A DNA stretch of 64,000 nt from Tetmemena sp. SeJ-2015 (GCA_027382625.1 JAJKFJ010022828.1:186001-250000); one strand, 5' to 3'. Shown: positions 10,412-20,223, numbered from the stretch's first letter. Numbers and translations are program-made. The notes: generated by a model not told the origin, from the letters alone.

Positions 10412-10432
10412 CTTGGCGAAAATACTGCGGGA
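10406..10432 (-). repeat. dispersed intergenic element, tail copy without hairpin
   Basis: On the minus strand this reads AGTATTTTCGCCAAGATGAAG, the tail of an element seen four more times in the window (28630, 32095, 42266, 52368). Here it lacks the GC hairpin and overlaps the start codon of the Xaa-Pro aminopeptidase, whose ATG is the one inside AAGATGAAG. Confidence 0.5.
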
Positions 10433-10441
10433 TGATCCGGC

Positions 10442-12305
10442 CTAGACGGCCTTGCGGATGCCCATCATGCGCGCCCTTGCGCGCGGGTCCTTGTCGAACA
10501 GGCTGGCAAGCTGCTCGGTCATCGCCCCCGCCAATTGCTCGACATCGGTGATCGTCACGGCCCGCTGGTAATAGCGCGTCACGTCATGGCCGATCCCGAT
10601 GGCGATCAACTCGACCTGCCGCCGCCGCTCGACCATCGCGATCACATCGCGCAGATGCTTTTCAAGGAAGTTCGCCGCATTGACCGACAGCGTCGAATCG
10701 TCGACCGGCGCGCCATCCGAAATCACCATCAGGATCTTGCGCGCCTCGGGACGATGCGCCATCCGGCGATGCGCCCATTCCAGCGCCTCGCCATCGATGT
10801 TTTCCTTGAGCAGACCTTCCTTCATCATCAGCCCCAGATTGGGCCGCGCCCGCCGCCACGGCGCATCGGCGGATTTGTAGATGATATGGCGCAGATCGTT
10901 AGCGACCCGGCTGCTGCGGACGCCCTGGCAAGCCACGCTCGCGGCTCTGCCCGCCCTTCCACGCCCGCGTGGTAAAGCCAAGGATTTCGACCTTGACCGA
11001 ACACCGCTCCAGCGTCCGCGCCAGAACATCGGCGCAGATCGCCGCGATGGAAATCGGGCGCCACGCATCGAGCCGGAATTGTCGAGCAGAAGTGTCACCA
11101 CCGTGTCGCGGAACTCGGTGTCCTTTTCCCATTTGAAGGACAGGGGCGTTGTCGGGTTGGCGACGACGCGGGCCAGCCGCCCGGCATCGAGAATGCCTTC
11201 CTCGAGATCGAACAGCCAGGAGCGGTTCTGCTGGGCCTGCAAACGGCGCTGCAACTTGTTGGCCAGCCGCCCGACCGCACCCTTCAGGGGTTCCAGCTGC
11301 TGGTCCAGATAGGCGCGCAGCCGTTCCAGCTCGGCCGGTTCGGCAAGGTCTTCGGCCTTGATTTCCTCATCGAAATCGTGTGTAGACGCCATAATTCGGG
11401 TCGGCGTCCGAATAGGGCGCAGGCGGCGGCGGCTCGAGAGGGGCTTCGCCCTCGGGCAACTCCGCCTCGTCGCCCTGTTCCATTTCGGCCTGGTCTTCCA
11501 TCGAGACCTCGGCCTGGGACTGGTCGTCCTGATCCTCTTGGCTGCGTTCGGGCGAGGCTTCCGACTCGTCGCTGTCATCCTCGTCCTGGCCGGTCGAATC
11601 CGGGTTGTCCTGGTCTTCTTCGGCCTCGTCGCCCAGCTCGTCCTCGTCGGGGCGGTCGGGGTCGTCGCCCAACTGGTCGCCATAGCCCAGATCGGAAATC
11701 ACCTTGCGGGCAAGGCGGGCGAAGGCGGCCTGGTCGGAGAGCGCGTCGCCGACGCCTTCCAGCGTGCCTGCGGCCTGTTCCTCGATGAAGCCGCGCCAGA
11801 GGTTCATCACATGCTGCGCGCCCTTGGGCAGGTCGCGGCCGGTGGCAAGGTGCCGCACCAGATAGCCCGCCGCGACGGGCAGGGGGGCATCCTGGCTGTT
11901 GGTGATCTGGCTATAGCCCTTGCGATCCGCCTCATGCGCGATCTTGGCGTCGATGTTCACCGCCGTTCCGGGCATGGCGCGCGCGCCCACCGCCTCGCAG
12001 CGCGCGGTTTCCATCGCGTCATAGATGTCGCGGGCCAGTTGGCCCACCGGCGCGTAACGGGCGGAAACGCCGTCATCGTGATACTTGCGCCGCAGCGCAA
12101 AGGCATCTGCCGTGCCACGGGCGAGCATCACCTCGTCCCGCGTCATCCGTCGGCTGACCTGCGGCAGGCGCACGCCTTCCTTGTTCATGCCGGGCGGGTC
12201 GACCGAATAGGAGACGGTCATCTCCGGGTCGTCCGCCATGGTGCGGGTCGCCTCGGCGAGGGCCTTCTTGAACGGGTCGGCGGGGTTGTCTGCGGGCTTC
12301 GTCAT
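10442..12305 (-). CDS. cobT: cobaltochelatase subunit CobT, frameshifted
   Basis: CobT is the large AAA-associated subunit of the ATP-dependent cobaltochelatase (CobN/CobS/CobT) that inserts Co2+ into hydrogenobyrinic acid a,c-diamide. It starts at 12305 ([20 protein letters not shown]). The N-terminal domain ends in a very acidic Asp/Glu/Gln linker around residues 215-315. The C-terminal von Willebrand factor A domain has a MIDAS motif ([11 protein letters not shown]) and [16 protein letters not shown], ending [15 protein letters not shown]. Frame breaks lie near 11395 and in the vWA domain between about 11080 and 10900. Length of about 620 residues is normal. cobS lies about 1.7 kb away, separated by two other genes. 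Confidence 0.92.
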
Positions 12306-12375
12306 GGCGGCGACTTTCGCACCGGCGCGGGGCTGCCGCAAGGGTGGTTCGCGCAAGCCCTAAAGGGGTTTTGCG

Positions 12376-12389
12376 GTGCGGCGCCGCAC
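12376..12389. promoter_or_regulatory. perfect 14-bp palindrome in a divergent promoter region
   Basis: GTGCGGCGCCGCAC is a perfect palindrome in the 186-base gap between cobT (minus) and the FMN reductase gene (plus). It could be an operator or simply GC-rich chance sequence; no regulator is linked to it. The rest of the gap shows no clear promoter. Confidence 0.25.
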
Positions 12390-12491
12390 AGATGCGATGC
12401 GGGGCTGCGGAATTGCGCGAAAGGGACGGGAGGATCATGTTTCCCCCATCAAATTCAATCGGCATCAAGCGCCAATTCAAGGACTTACGCC

Positions 12492-13079
12492 ATGACCACA
12501 CCGAAAATCGCCATCATCGTCTCATCAACCCGCCCGACCCGTTTCGCCGATATCCCGACCGCCTGGATCAAGGCGCAGGCCGAGGCGCGCGGCGATATGG
12601 ATGTGGAAGTCGTGGACCTGCGCGACTACCCGATGCCCTTTTTTGACGAGGTCGCCTCGAACGCCTGGGCGCCGACGCAGAATGCCGTCGCGGTGAAGTG
12701 GCAGAAAAAGCTTGCGGAATTCGATGGTTACATCTTTGTGGTCGCCGAATACAACCGCTCGGTCACCGGCGTTCTGAAGAACGCGCTGGATCAGGCCTAT
12801 GTCGAATGGGCGCACAAGCCCTTTGGCGCGATCTCCTATGGCTCGATGGGCGGCGCCAATGCGCTGGGACATCTGCAGAATATCGGCGTCGAGCTGCAAA
12901 TGGTTCCGGTGCGCAACAATGTCCGCATCGGCGGCACGGATTTCTTCAAGGTCCATCCGGGCTTTGGCGGTTCGGGCAAGCTGGCCGATATCGAAGCGAC
13001 GATCGCGCCTTCGGCCAAGGCCATGCTGGATGACGTGATGTGGTGGGCCAAGGCGACGATCCCCGCCCGCAAGGGCTGA
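12492..13079 (+). CDS. NADPH-dependent FMN reductase family protein
   Basis: An intact flavodoxin-like protein of 195 residues. The N-terminal strand and phosphate loop (KIAIIVSSTRPTRFADIPTA), VEVVDLRDYPMPFFDE and FVVAEYNRSVTGVLKNALDQ match the FMN_red family, in which the SxRxxR-like loop binds FMN phosphate and the YNR/GVLKN segment contacts the ring. Family members reduce FMN, quinones, azo dyes or chromate with NAD(P)H; the in vivo substrate is unknown. The start ATG 12492 begins the conserved strand. A strong terminator follows at 13105. Confidence 0.88.
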   Translation: MTTPKIAIIVSSTRPTRFADIPTAWIKAQAEARGDMDVEVVDLRDYPMPFFDEVASNAWAPTQNAVAVKWQKKLAEFDGYIFVVAEYNRSVTGVLKNALDQAYVEWAHKPFGAISYGSMGGANALGHLQNIGVELQMVPVRNNVRIGGTDFFKVHPGFGGSGKLADIEATIAPSAKAMLDDVMWWAKATIPARKG

Positions 13080-13104
13080 GGCCGATCATTTCCGAATTGT
13101 GCAA

Positions 13105-13134
13105 CGGGCGGGGGTGACCCCGCCTGTTTCTTTT
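13105..13134 (+). terminator. rho-independent terminator after the FMN reductase
   Basis: CGGGCGGGG and CCCCGCCTG form a 9-bp stem (one G-U pair) around a GTGA loop, followed at once by TTTCTTTT. It lies 25 bases after the FMN reductase stop codon. Confidence 0.82.
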
Positions 13135-13188
13135 GGTGCAAGGGACTGGGAACGATGGATTAATTCCGCCATTTTCCGGGTTTTCTCT

Positions 13189-13229
13189 GGTCTGCCCAAG
13201 GTCTGCCGAAGGTCTGGCCAAGGTCTGGC
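13189..13229. repeat. 11-bp tandem repeat, 3.7 copies
   Basis: Consecutive units GGTCTGCCCAA, GGTCTGCCGAA, GGTCTGGCCAA and a partial GGTCTGGC follow the consensus GGTCTGSCSAA. The 11-base period is about one helical turn, so each copy faces the same side of the DNA. The repeat lies between two convergent genes, after the terminator at 13105. Positions 13230-13323 contain nothing else recognisable. Confidence 0.8.
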
Positions 13230-13323
13230 ACGTGACCGGCGGGCGGGGCGTTGACCATGGGCGCGCGAATCGGGGGCGGCGGCGGGTCAGCCGCGACGGC
13301 GTGCCAGATCGGCCGTGCGCTGG

Positions 13324-13988
13324 CTAGATCGGCCAGAAGCGCGACATGACATCCAGCGCGTCGATGACGCGGTAGCCGGGGGTCTGGCCGTCAAAGGCCA
13401 GGTTCAGGTCGGTGCCGGCAAGGACCACGGCCTGCACGCCCAGATCGGTCAGGCGCTGGCCTGCATCGAGGAACAGCGCCCGCTGCGCGGGGGTGCAGGC
13501 GCCCGACACGCCATGTCTGATAGGTCTGGCCCAGGGTCTCGATGTCATCCTCGAGCGCCAGCGCGCGGGTCTGGCGCAACTGGCCGTAAAGTTTGGTCCG
13601 CATCACGACGCGGGTGCCCAGAAGCCCGATGCAGGAAATCCCCTCGGCCGCGAAGAACGCGTCGAGCGGGCGGACGGCGGAGACGAGGGGCAGGGGCGAG
13701 AGGGCGACGGTTTCGTCAAAGCAGAAATGCCCACCCAGCGAAGTGATGGCGGCACAATCGCAGCCCGCCGCCTTGAGCCGGTGGCTAGCGCGCATAGACC
13801 CGGGCCTGTTCCGCGCGCAGATCGGCAAGGTTGTTGCGGATCAGGGTCTGGATGTCGGCCTGCACGACGTGTCATTCCAGCGGCAGGCGCCGCCGCCCAT
13901 CTCGGCGCAGAGTCTTTGGTAATAGACCACGGTCGCCGCTGCCGCCGATGCGCCGATCAGGCCCAGGTGCAGCGGCTTTTGCGGTCAC
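13324..13988 (-). CDS. aspartate/glutamate racemase family protein, frameshifted
   Basis: Cofactor-independent racemases of this family interconvert D- and L-aspartate or glutamate using two cysteines. The pieces in order are: N-terminal KPLHLGLIGA and TVVYYQRLCAEMGGG (after a GTG start at 13988, with an extra A), then LKAAGCDCAAITSLGGHFC with a Cys region, EGISCIGLLGTRVVMRTKLY, and the C-terminal LTDLGVQAVVLAGTDLNLAF with YRVIDALDVMSRF. Frame breaks lie near 13965, 13820-13870 and 13510-13550. Usual family length is about 230 residues, which fits. It begins 36 bases after the cobS stop on the same strand. Confidence 0.72.
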
Positions 13989-14024
13989 TTCATCGCCTGG
14001 CTGACCGCGATTCGCGGCAGTTCT

Positions 14025-14958
14025 TCAATTGAAACAGCGCTGGTAGAATTCGGCCACGGTCTGACGCTCCAGCTCGTCGCATTTGTTCAGGAAGGACAGC
14101 CGGAACGCATAGCCCAGATTGCGGAAGATCTCGGCGTTTTGCGCCCAGTTCAGCACGGTGCGGGGCGACATGACGGTGGACAGATCGCCGTTCATAAAGG
14201 CGTCCGGTCAGGTCGGCCACGGTGACCATCTGGTTGATGACCTTGCGGCCTTTTTCCGTGTTGTAATGCGGGTTCTTCGCCAGAACGATCGCCGCTTCGG
14301 CATCATGGCTCAGATAGTTCAGTGTCGCGACCAGCGACCAGCGGTCCATCTGTGCCTGGTTGATCTGCTGCGTGCCGTGGTAAAGGCCCGTGGTATCGCC
14401 CAGACCCACCGTGTTCGCCGTGGCGAACAGCCGGAAGGACGGGTGCGGCGTGATGATCTCGTTCTGGTCGAGCAGCGTCAGCTTGCCGTCATGCTCCAGC
14501 ACGCGCTGGATCACGAACATCACATCCGCGCGGCCCGCGTCATATTCGTCAAAGACGATGGCAACGGGGTTGCGCAGCGCCCAGGGCAAGATCCCCTCGT
14601 GGAATTCCGTCACCTGCTTGCCATCGCGCAGCTTGATCGCATCCTTGCCGATCAGGTCGATCCGGCTGATGTGACTGTCAAGGTTGACCCGCACGCAAGG
14701 CCAGTTCAGCCGCGCCGCCACCTGCTCGATATGGGTCGATTTCCCCGTGCCGTGATAGCCCTGGATCATCACGCGGCGGTTATAGGCGAACCCCGCCAGA
14801 ATCGCCAAAGTGGTGTCGGGGTCGAACTTGTAGGTCGGGTCGATTTCCGGCACGCGGTCGGTGCGGTCGGCGAACCCCTTTACCTTCATTTCGGTATCGA
14901 TGCCGAACACATCGCGGACCGAGATTTCTTCGGTGGGTTTCATGGGCGTATCCAGCAT
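14025..14958 (-). CDS. cobS: cobaltochelatase subunit CobS, one frameshift
   Basis: CobS is the AAA+ ATPase subunit of the aerobic cobaltochelatase. The Walker A motif is [20 protein letters not shown], Walker B is [11 protein letters not shown], and [20 protein letters not shown] is the sensor-1 region. The C-terminal part ([40 protein letters not shown]) is in a different frame from about 14205 and ends with the TGA at 14025. Length of about 310-330 residues is usual. The N-terminus [18 protein letters not shown] supports the start at 14958; ATG 14943 is an alternative. Confidence 0.93.
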
Positions 14959-15052
14959 CGTCAGGTCCAGCTTTCGGCAGCATTTTCGGATGAAAAAGGT
15001 TGTGGATCATATCGCGGGGGGTGCAAGGGGCGGGGGTGCGGCAGCGAGGGCG

Positions 15053-15571
15053 GTGAAACAATTCCTCTCGCACTACGTCAGCGAGCACATCCGCCAGCTG
15101 GAGCTGGCGCTGAACCGCCGCCTGTTCCTGACCCTGACTGCCGCCGCCTCGGCCCTTGGCCTTGGCTCTGCGCGGGCCGAAAGTTTCGAGGTCACGCTGA
15201 GCGAGGCCGAATGGCGCAAGAAGCTGACCAAGATGCAGTTCTACGTGCTGCGCGAGGAAGGCACTGAACGCGCCGGCACGAGCCCCTTGAACCACGAGAC
15301 GCGCAAGGGCACCTTCTTTTGCGCGGGGTGCGATCTGGCGGCGTTCTCGTCCGAGACCAAATACGACTCGGGCACCGGCTGGCCTTCGTTCTGGCAGCCC
15401 CTGCCGGATGCGGTGCGGACGAAGGCGGACCCCGGCCTGTTCGGCAGCCGCACCGAGGTGCATTGCCGCCGCTGCGGCGGGCATTTCGGCCATGTCTTCG
15501 ATGACGGGCCGCAGCCCACGGGCAAGCGCTATTGCATGAACGGTGCGGCGCTGGCGTTCCGGGCGGGGTAG
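15053..15571 (+). CDS. msrB: peptide-methionine (R)-S-oxide reductase with export signal
   Basis: MsrB reduces R-methionine sulfoxide in proteins. The C-terminal domain has the zinc-binding pairs CAGC and CRRC, the GTGWPSFWQP substrate block, RRCGGHFGHVFDDGP, and the catalytic Cys in GKRYCMNGAALAF. Ahead of it NRRLFLTLTAAASALGLG followed by SARA is a twin-arginine-like signal, so the enzyme is probably exported to the periplasm. The start is uncertain: GTG 15053 has a GAGGG site upstream but leaves about 20 unusual residues before the twin Arg, and a damaged start nearer the signal is possible. Its stop lies two bases from that of the convergent J-domain gene. Confidence 0.85.
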   Translation: MKQFLSHYVSEHIRQLELALNRRLFLTLTAAASALGLGSARAESFEVTLSEAEWRKKLTKMQFYVLREEGTERAGTSPLNHETRKGTFFCAGCDLAAFSSETKYDSGTGWPSFWQPLPDAVRTKADPGLFGSRTEVHCRRCGGHFGHVFDDGPQPTGKRYCMNGAALAFRAG

Positions 15572-15572
15572 G

Positions 15573-16211
15573 TCACTCGCGGAAGTAGCGGCTGTCCTTG
15601 ATCTGGTCCCAGGCCCAGACCACCTCTTGCAAGCGGTCCTCGTCGCTGCGGTCGCCGCCGTTCATGTCGGGGTGCAGGACCTTGATCAGCGCCTTGTACT
15701 GCTTGCGGATCTCGGTTTTCGACATGGTGTCGCGGGCGTCGAGGATCTCGATCGCGCGGCGTTCGGTGGGGGGCAGCTTGCGGGTGGCGCCGGACAGGGG
15801 CTGGGCGCCGGGGTTGCGGGTGGCTTTCTCGCCCAGGATCTCCATCGGGTCATTCACGCCCATGCGCGCCCAGGCATTGCCATCGTCCTTGCGCGAGAAG
15901 GGCTTGGTCTCGCGGCCCCAGACCCGGTCCTTTTCGAGGAACTTGGCGAAGTCGTCGTCGGAGGAACCCTGGAAGTAATTCCACTTGAGGTTGTATTCGC
16001 GGATGTGATCCTTGCAGAACCAGAAGAACTGGTCGAGCGCGTCGGGCGATTTCGGCGCGCGGAATTCGCCCGGCTTCTGGCAGCCCACATAGTCGCAGGC
16101 CCGTCCCGTGGCATCGGCCGCCGCCGCCGCGCCGCCGCGCCGTGTGGCGGACTTGCGCTTCTTGTCGGCGCTGACGCGCAGGTCGAATTCGAAGGGGGAC
16201 TTGCTGACCAT
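15573..16211 (-). CDS. J-domain (DnaJ-like) protein
   Basis: An intact 212-residue protein. The C-terminal 60 residues form a J domain with the Hsp70-activating HPD motif (KVLHPDMNGGDRSDEDRLQE) preceded by IRKQYKALI. The N-terminal half has FDLRVSADKKRKSATR, a cysteine cluster (CDYVGC) and FFWFCKDHIREYNLKWNYF, where three Cys and a His could bind a metal. This architecture, with the J domain at the C-terminus, is a conserved alphaproteobacterial cytosolic co-chaperone of unknown client. It is divergent from bolA, and linkage with bolA and cobS is common in the group. Confidence 0.87.
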   Translation of the reverse strand: MVSKSPFEFDLRVSADKKRKSATRRGGAAAAADATGRACDYVGCQKPGEFRAPKSPDALDQFFWFCKDHIREYNLKWNYFQGSSDDDFAKFLEKDRVWGRETKPFSRKDDGNAWARMGVNDPMEILGEKATRNPGAQPLSGATRKLPPTERRAIEILDARDTMSKTEIRKQYKALIKVLHPDMNGGDRSDEDRLQEVVWAWDQIKDSRYFRE

Positions 16212-16298
16212 GGAAACTGCGGGCCTTTCAATGGCTTTCCGACTCGGGCGGCCAAGTTTAGGGGTTCTGGCAGCGGATTGAAGGGGCAGAGGAAAAAA

Positions 16299-16550
16299 AT
16301 GCGCGTGAGAGACGAGATGGAGGCGCGGCTACAGGCGGCGTTCCGCCCGCAACTGTTGGAAATCGTGAATGAAAGTCACAAACATGCCGGTCACGCGGGC
16401 GATGATGGCACGGGCGAGAGCCATTTCGCGGTGAAGATCCGTGCGCCGGAACTGGCGGCGCTGGGGCGGGTCGACCGGCACCGGGCGGTGACGCGGGCGC
16501 TGGGCGATCTGATGGGCCGCATTCACGCGCTGGCGCTGGATGCGGGATAG
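16299..16550 (+). CDS. bolA: BolA family protein
   Basis: An intact 83-residue protein with the BolA fold: NESHKHAGHAGDDGTGESHF contains the conserved His-rich loop and HRAVTRALGDLMGRIHALAL the C-terminal helix. BolA-type proteins partner with monothiol glutaredoxins in Fe-S cluster handling and can act as transcription regulators. The ATG at 16299 follows a purine-rich GGCAGAGGAAAAAA site. It is transcribed away from the J-domain gene. Confidence 0.92.
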   Translation: MRVRDEMEARLQAAFRPQLLEIVNESHKHAGHAGDDGTGESHFAVKIRAPELAALGRVDRHRAVTRALGDLMGRIHALALDAG

Positions 16551-16699
16551 GGGCTTCGCTGCCTTTTCCAGACCCAGAACCTTGCGCGGGCGCTTTCCCC
16601 GGGGGGATCACGCCCGGTCTTTGCATCGGGGCCGGAACCATCGCGGCGCGGGCGCGTTGGGCCAGTGTGACGCAATGACGCGGTCCGCGAGGTGACAGG

Positions 16700-16918
16700 A
16701 TGCTTCCTCCGCTGAGAACGCTGCTTGTCGGCCTTTGGGTGAGCTGCGTGGCCGGGGCCGCCGTCGTGGCTGGCCTGACCCTAGGCTATTACTCTTGGGC
16801 GACCTTTGCCGTGGCCGGGTTGGCCGGTCTTTTGATCGGCGTGCCGGCGGCCCTAGCCAACTGGGCGCATCTGCGCCCGAACCGGGCGGCCGCGCTGCGC
16901 TATCGCCTGCTGGGCTGA
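16700..16918 (+). CDS. small hypothetical membrane protein
   Basis: A 72-residue protein with two predicted membrane helices (roughly residues 8-29 and 33-52), the second ending ANWAHLRPNRAAALRYRLLG. The basic C-terminus suggests an in-facing tail. A GAGGTGACAGG site precedes the ATG. I do not recognise a named family. It lies between bolA and the convergent malate synthase gene. Confidence 0.6.
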   Translation: MLPPLRTLLVGLWVSCVAGAAVVAGLTLGYYSWATFAVAGLAGLLIGVPAALANWAHLRPNRAAALRYRLLG

Positions 16919-17032
16919 GCTGGAACAACTGCCAATCCGCGCGGCGTGGCCTGCGTGGATGCCGCCGGTCCCCGGGGATACGTTTCCCTGTTTTCCCGGG
17001 GGCCGGTGTTGCTGTCCGGCCCGGGCCGCCGG

Positions 17033-19178
17033 TCAGCCCGCCGCCTTGGCCCGGAGCCGCCAGGCATGAAGCAGGGGTTCGGTATACCCCGAGGGTTGTT
17101 CCCGCCCCTTGAACACCAGATCGCAGGCGGCCTGGAAGGCGACGCCCTGGAGGCCCGGCGCCATGGGGCGATAGAGCGGGTCGGCGGCGTTCTGGCGGTC
17201 GACCACTTCGGCCATCTTCTTGAGCGCGGCCATGACCTCGTCCTGTGAGACGATGCCGTGATGCAGCCAGTTGGCGATGTGCTGGGCCGAGATGCGGCAG
17301 GTGGCGCGGTCCTCCATCAATCCGACGTCGTGGATGTCGGGCACCTTGGAACAGCCCACCCCCTGATCGACCCAGCGCACCACATAGCCAAGGATGCCTT
17401 GCGCGTTGTTTTCCACCTCGCGCGTGACCTGGGCCTTGGGCCAGGCGCGGAAGGCGGCGAGGGGGATGTCCAGGATGCCGTCGACATGGGCGCGCCGCCC
17501 GCCCTTGGCCAGCTTCTTCTGCACGGCGAAGACATCGACCTTGTGGTAATGCAGCGCATGCAGCGTGGCGGCGGTGGGCGAGGGCACCCAGGCGCAATTC
17601 GCGCCCTGGCGCGGCTGGGCGACCTTTTCATCCAGCATCGCGGCCATCAGGTCGGGCATGGCCCACATCCCCTTGCCGATCTGCGCCTTTCCCGACAGGC
17701 CGCATTCCAGGCCGATATCGACGTTGAGGTTCTCGTAAGCGGTGATCCAGCCCTTGCGCTTGATGAAATCCTTGCGGCTGAAGGGCCCGGCCTCCATCGA
17801 GCTGTGGATCTCGTCGCCGGTGCGGTCAAGAAAGCCGGTGTTGATGAAGGCGACGCGCGATTTCGCGGCGCGGATGCATTCCTTGAGGTTGACCGAGGTG
17901 CGGCGTTCCTCGTCCATGATGCCCAGCTTGACGGTGTTGGCGGGCAGGCCGAGCAGGGCCTCGATCCGGGCCATGGTGGCATCGGCGAAAGCCACTTCTT
18001 CCGGCCCGTGCATCTTGGGCTTCACCACATAGACCGACCCGTGCAGCGAATTGCGCGGCCCGTCGGTCTTTTGCAGGTCATGCAGCGCGATTGTGACGGT
18101 GACCATGGCATCCATCAGCCCTTCGGGAATCTCTGATCCGTCGGGCAGCAGGATGGCCGGATTGGTCATCAGATGGCCGACATTGCGGACCCACAGAAGC
18201 GCGCGGCCCTTGACCGTGAAAGGGCTGCCCTGCGGGTCAAGATAATCCCGGTCGGGGTTGAGGCGGCGGGTCAGGGATTTGCCGCCTTTCTGGAAGGTCT
18301 CGGTCAGGTCGCCCTTCATCAGGCCAAGCCAGTTGCCATAGGCCACCACCTTGTCCTCGGCATCCACGGCGGCGACGGAATCCTCGCAATCCATGATCGC
18401 GGACAGCGCGCTTTCCATCTGAACATCGGCCGAGCCGCCTGGTCCGGGTGCCGATGAAATGGGCGCGGTCGAAGACCAGTTCGACATGCAACCCGTTGTT
18501 GCGCAACAGGATGGCAATGGGGGCCTTGGGATTGCCGCGATAGCCCGCGAATTTCTCCGGGCTGACCAGCGGCAGGTCATCGACCAGCAGCGCGCCGTCC
18601 CTGACCACATAGCGCCGCACATCGGCATGGCTGGCCCCGGCGATCGGGAAGGCGTCATCCAGGAAGACGCGGGCGCGGGCGACGACGCGGGCGCCACGGC
18701 CCCGCTCATAGCCGCCCGGGGGCGGGGTGGAGCCCATGGCATCGGTGCCATAGAGGCAGTCGTAGAGGCTGCCCCAGCGGGCATTGGCGGCATTCAGCGC
18801 ATAGCGGGCATTGGTGACCGGGACAACAAGCTGCGGGCCGGGGACAGAGGCGATCTCGGGGTCGACATGGGTGGTGTCGATCTGGAAATCGGGGCCTTCG
18901 GGCAGGAGATAGCCGATCTCCATGAGGAAGGCCTTGTAGGCGGCGTGGTCATGCGGCTGGCCGCGCCGGGCGATGTGCCAGGCGTCGATCCTGGCCTGAA
19001 GGTCGTCGCGCTTTTGCAGAAGCGCGCGGTTCTTTGGCGCGAATTCGGCAGTCAGGGCGGCCAGGCCGCTCCAGAAGGCGGCGGGGGTGATGCCGGTGCC
19101 CGGAAGGGCGCGGTCCTCGATGAAGCTGGCAAGTTCGGTGGCGACCTGGAGGCCGGATTTGTCGAGGCGGGTGGTCAT
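17033..19178 (-). CDS. glcB: malate synthase G, one frameshift
   Basis: GlcB condenses glyoxylate with acetyl-CoA to give malate, the second step of the glyoxylate bypass. The N-terminal domain ([40 protein letters not shown]) precedes the TIM-barrel catalytic part with [57 protein letters not shown] and [20 protein letters not shown]. The total of about 715 residues is normal for isoform G. A single frame change near 18440-18460, just before the catalytic barrel, splits it and looks like an indel. The start [13 protein letters not shown] follows GGGGGAACGCGC. Confidence 0.95.
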
Positions 19179-19375
19179 GCGCGTTCCCCCAAATGGTCTT
19201 TCTGTATGCCTTGGCACACATTAGGGCCGCGGGCGGGGCTGCGGCAAGCGCGGCGGCGGCGAGATTTTCGCGGAAACCCATCAAGCACCTGTCGGTGTTT
19301 CGCGATAATCGAATTACTTCGCATTTCAGCTAAGTTTTCTGTTGCGATGGTCGGCCCTCTGTGATTGGGTCAGGC

Positions 19376-19723
19376 ATGGCCAAGCATGATCCTGATCTTT
19401 CACTTCTTTTCCAGGCGCTGTCCGATCCGACGCGGCGCGCCATCCTTGCCCAGCTTGCCCAGGGCACCAAGGCGGTCAGCGAATTGGCCCGCCCGACCGG
19501 GCTGCGGTTGCCCACGGTGATGCGGCACCTTGAGGTGCTTGAGGCGGCGGGGCTGATCTGGACCAGCAAGGATGGCCGGGTGCGGTCCTGCGCGCTGGTG
19601 CCGCAGGCGCTGATGCCGGTGCGGAACTGGCTGGAGGAGCAGCGCGTTCTCTGGGAGGGGCGGCTCGACCGGCTGGAAGGCTATGTCATGCAGTTGATGC
19701 AGGAGCGGGGCGATGAAGATTGA
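19376..19723 (+). CDS. ArsR family winged-helix transcriptional regulator
   Basis: An intact protein of about 115 residues with the ArsR-type winged helix: LFQALSDPTRRAILAQLAQG, then the recognition region ELARPTGLRLPTVMRHLEVL and the wing LIWTSKDGRVRSCAL. It lacks the usual metal-binding cysteines (ELCVCDL), so it probably senses a small organic ligand or works through its partners. It heads a four-gene run with three AHSA1/SRPBCC proteins, the first overlapping its 3' end by 11 bases. ArsR regulators with an adjacent AHSA1 gene normally autorepress. TTCGCGATAATCGAA at 19299 is a weak candidate operator. Confidence 0.92.
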   Translation: MAKHDPDLSLLFQALSDPTRRAILAQLAQGTKAVSELARPTGLRLPTVMRHLEVLEAAGLIWTSKDGRVRSCALVPQALMPVRNWLEEQRVLWEGRLDRLEGYVMQLMQERGDED

Positions 19724-20195
19724 TCCTGAGCGCGACATCCTGCTGTCCCGGCTGCTGCCCGCGCCGCCCGCCCTGGTCTGGCGCTGCTGGACCGAACCCG
19801 CGCTTTTCGCCGAATGGTATCTGCCGAAGCCCTGGCAGGCGCGCGATCTGGTGCTTGAGGCCTGGCCGGGCGGGCGCTTCGCCATGACGGTGGCCGGGCC
19901 GGAGGGGCAGGAATTTCCGGTCACCGGCAGTTTCCTGGTGGCCGAACCGGCGCGGCGGCTGGTCTTGACCGATCTGATGGATGCCGATTTCGCGCCCTTC
20001 GATCTGCCCGACACCTCGCTTGGGCCGTCTTTCACAGCGGTGGTGACGCTGGCACCCGAAGGCGCGGGGACGCGGCAGGTCTCGGTCGCGCGGCACCGTT
20101 CGGCCAGCGATTGTGCCGAGAACCGCGCCTCGGGATTCGAGGCGGGCTGGCAGGTGACGGCGGATCAACTGGCGGCGCTGGTGGCGCGGCTGTGA
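19713..20195 (+). CDS. AHSA1/SRPBCC family protein, first of three
   Basis: An intact 160-residue protein of the START-like SRPBCC fold. The pattern LLPAPPALVWRCWTEPALFA, then WYLPKPWQARDLVLEAWPGG, GSFLVAEPARRLVLTDL and a C-terminal GFEAGWQVTADQLAALV matches the AHSA1 subgroup (activator of Hsp90 ATPase homologue 1-like). These proteins have a deep hydrophobic pocket that holds lipophilic ligands; no catalytic role can be assigned. Its start lies inside the ArsR gene, which implies coupled translation. Confidence 0.9.
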   Translation: MKIDPERDILLSRLLPAPPALVWRCWTEPALFAEWYLPKPWQARDLVLEAWPGGRFAMTVAGPEGQEFPVTGSFLVAEPARRLVLTDLMDADFAPFDLPDTSLGPSFTAVVTLAPEGAGTRQVSVARHRSASDCAENRASGFEAGWQVTADQLAALVARL

Positions 20196-20223
20196 CGGAA
20201 TTTTGCAGGGAAGGACTGGAAGA

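Noticed and set aside
12306..12491. A cobalamin riboswitch near cobT
   Set aside because: I looked for the B12-box in the divergent region upstream of cobT and saw none; the only structure is a short palindrome.
11358..13079. A 573-codon open frame on the plus strand running across cobT and into the FMN reductase
   Set aside because: Only the last 195 codons (from 12492) form a real protein. The first part is antisense to cobT, and its composition is that of a reverse-complement shadow in GC-rich DNA.
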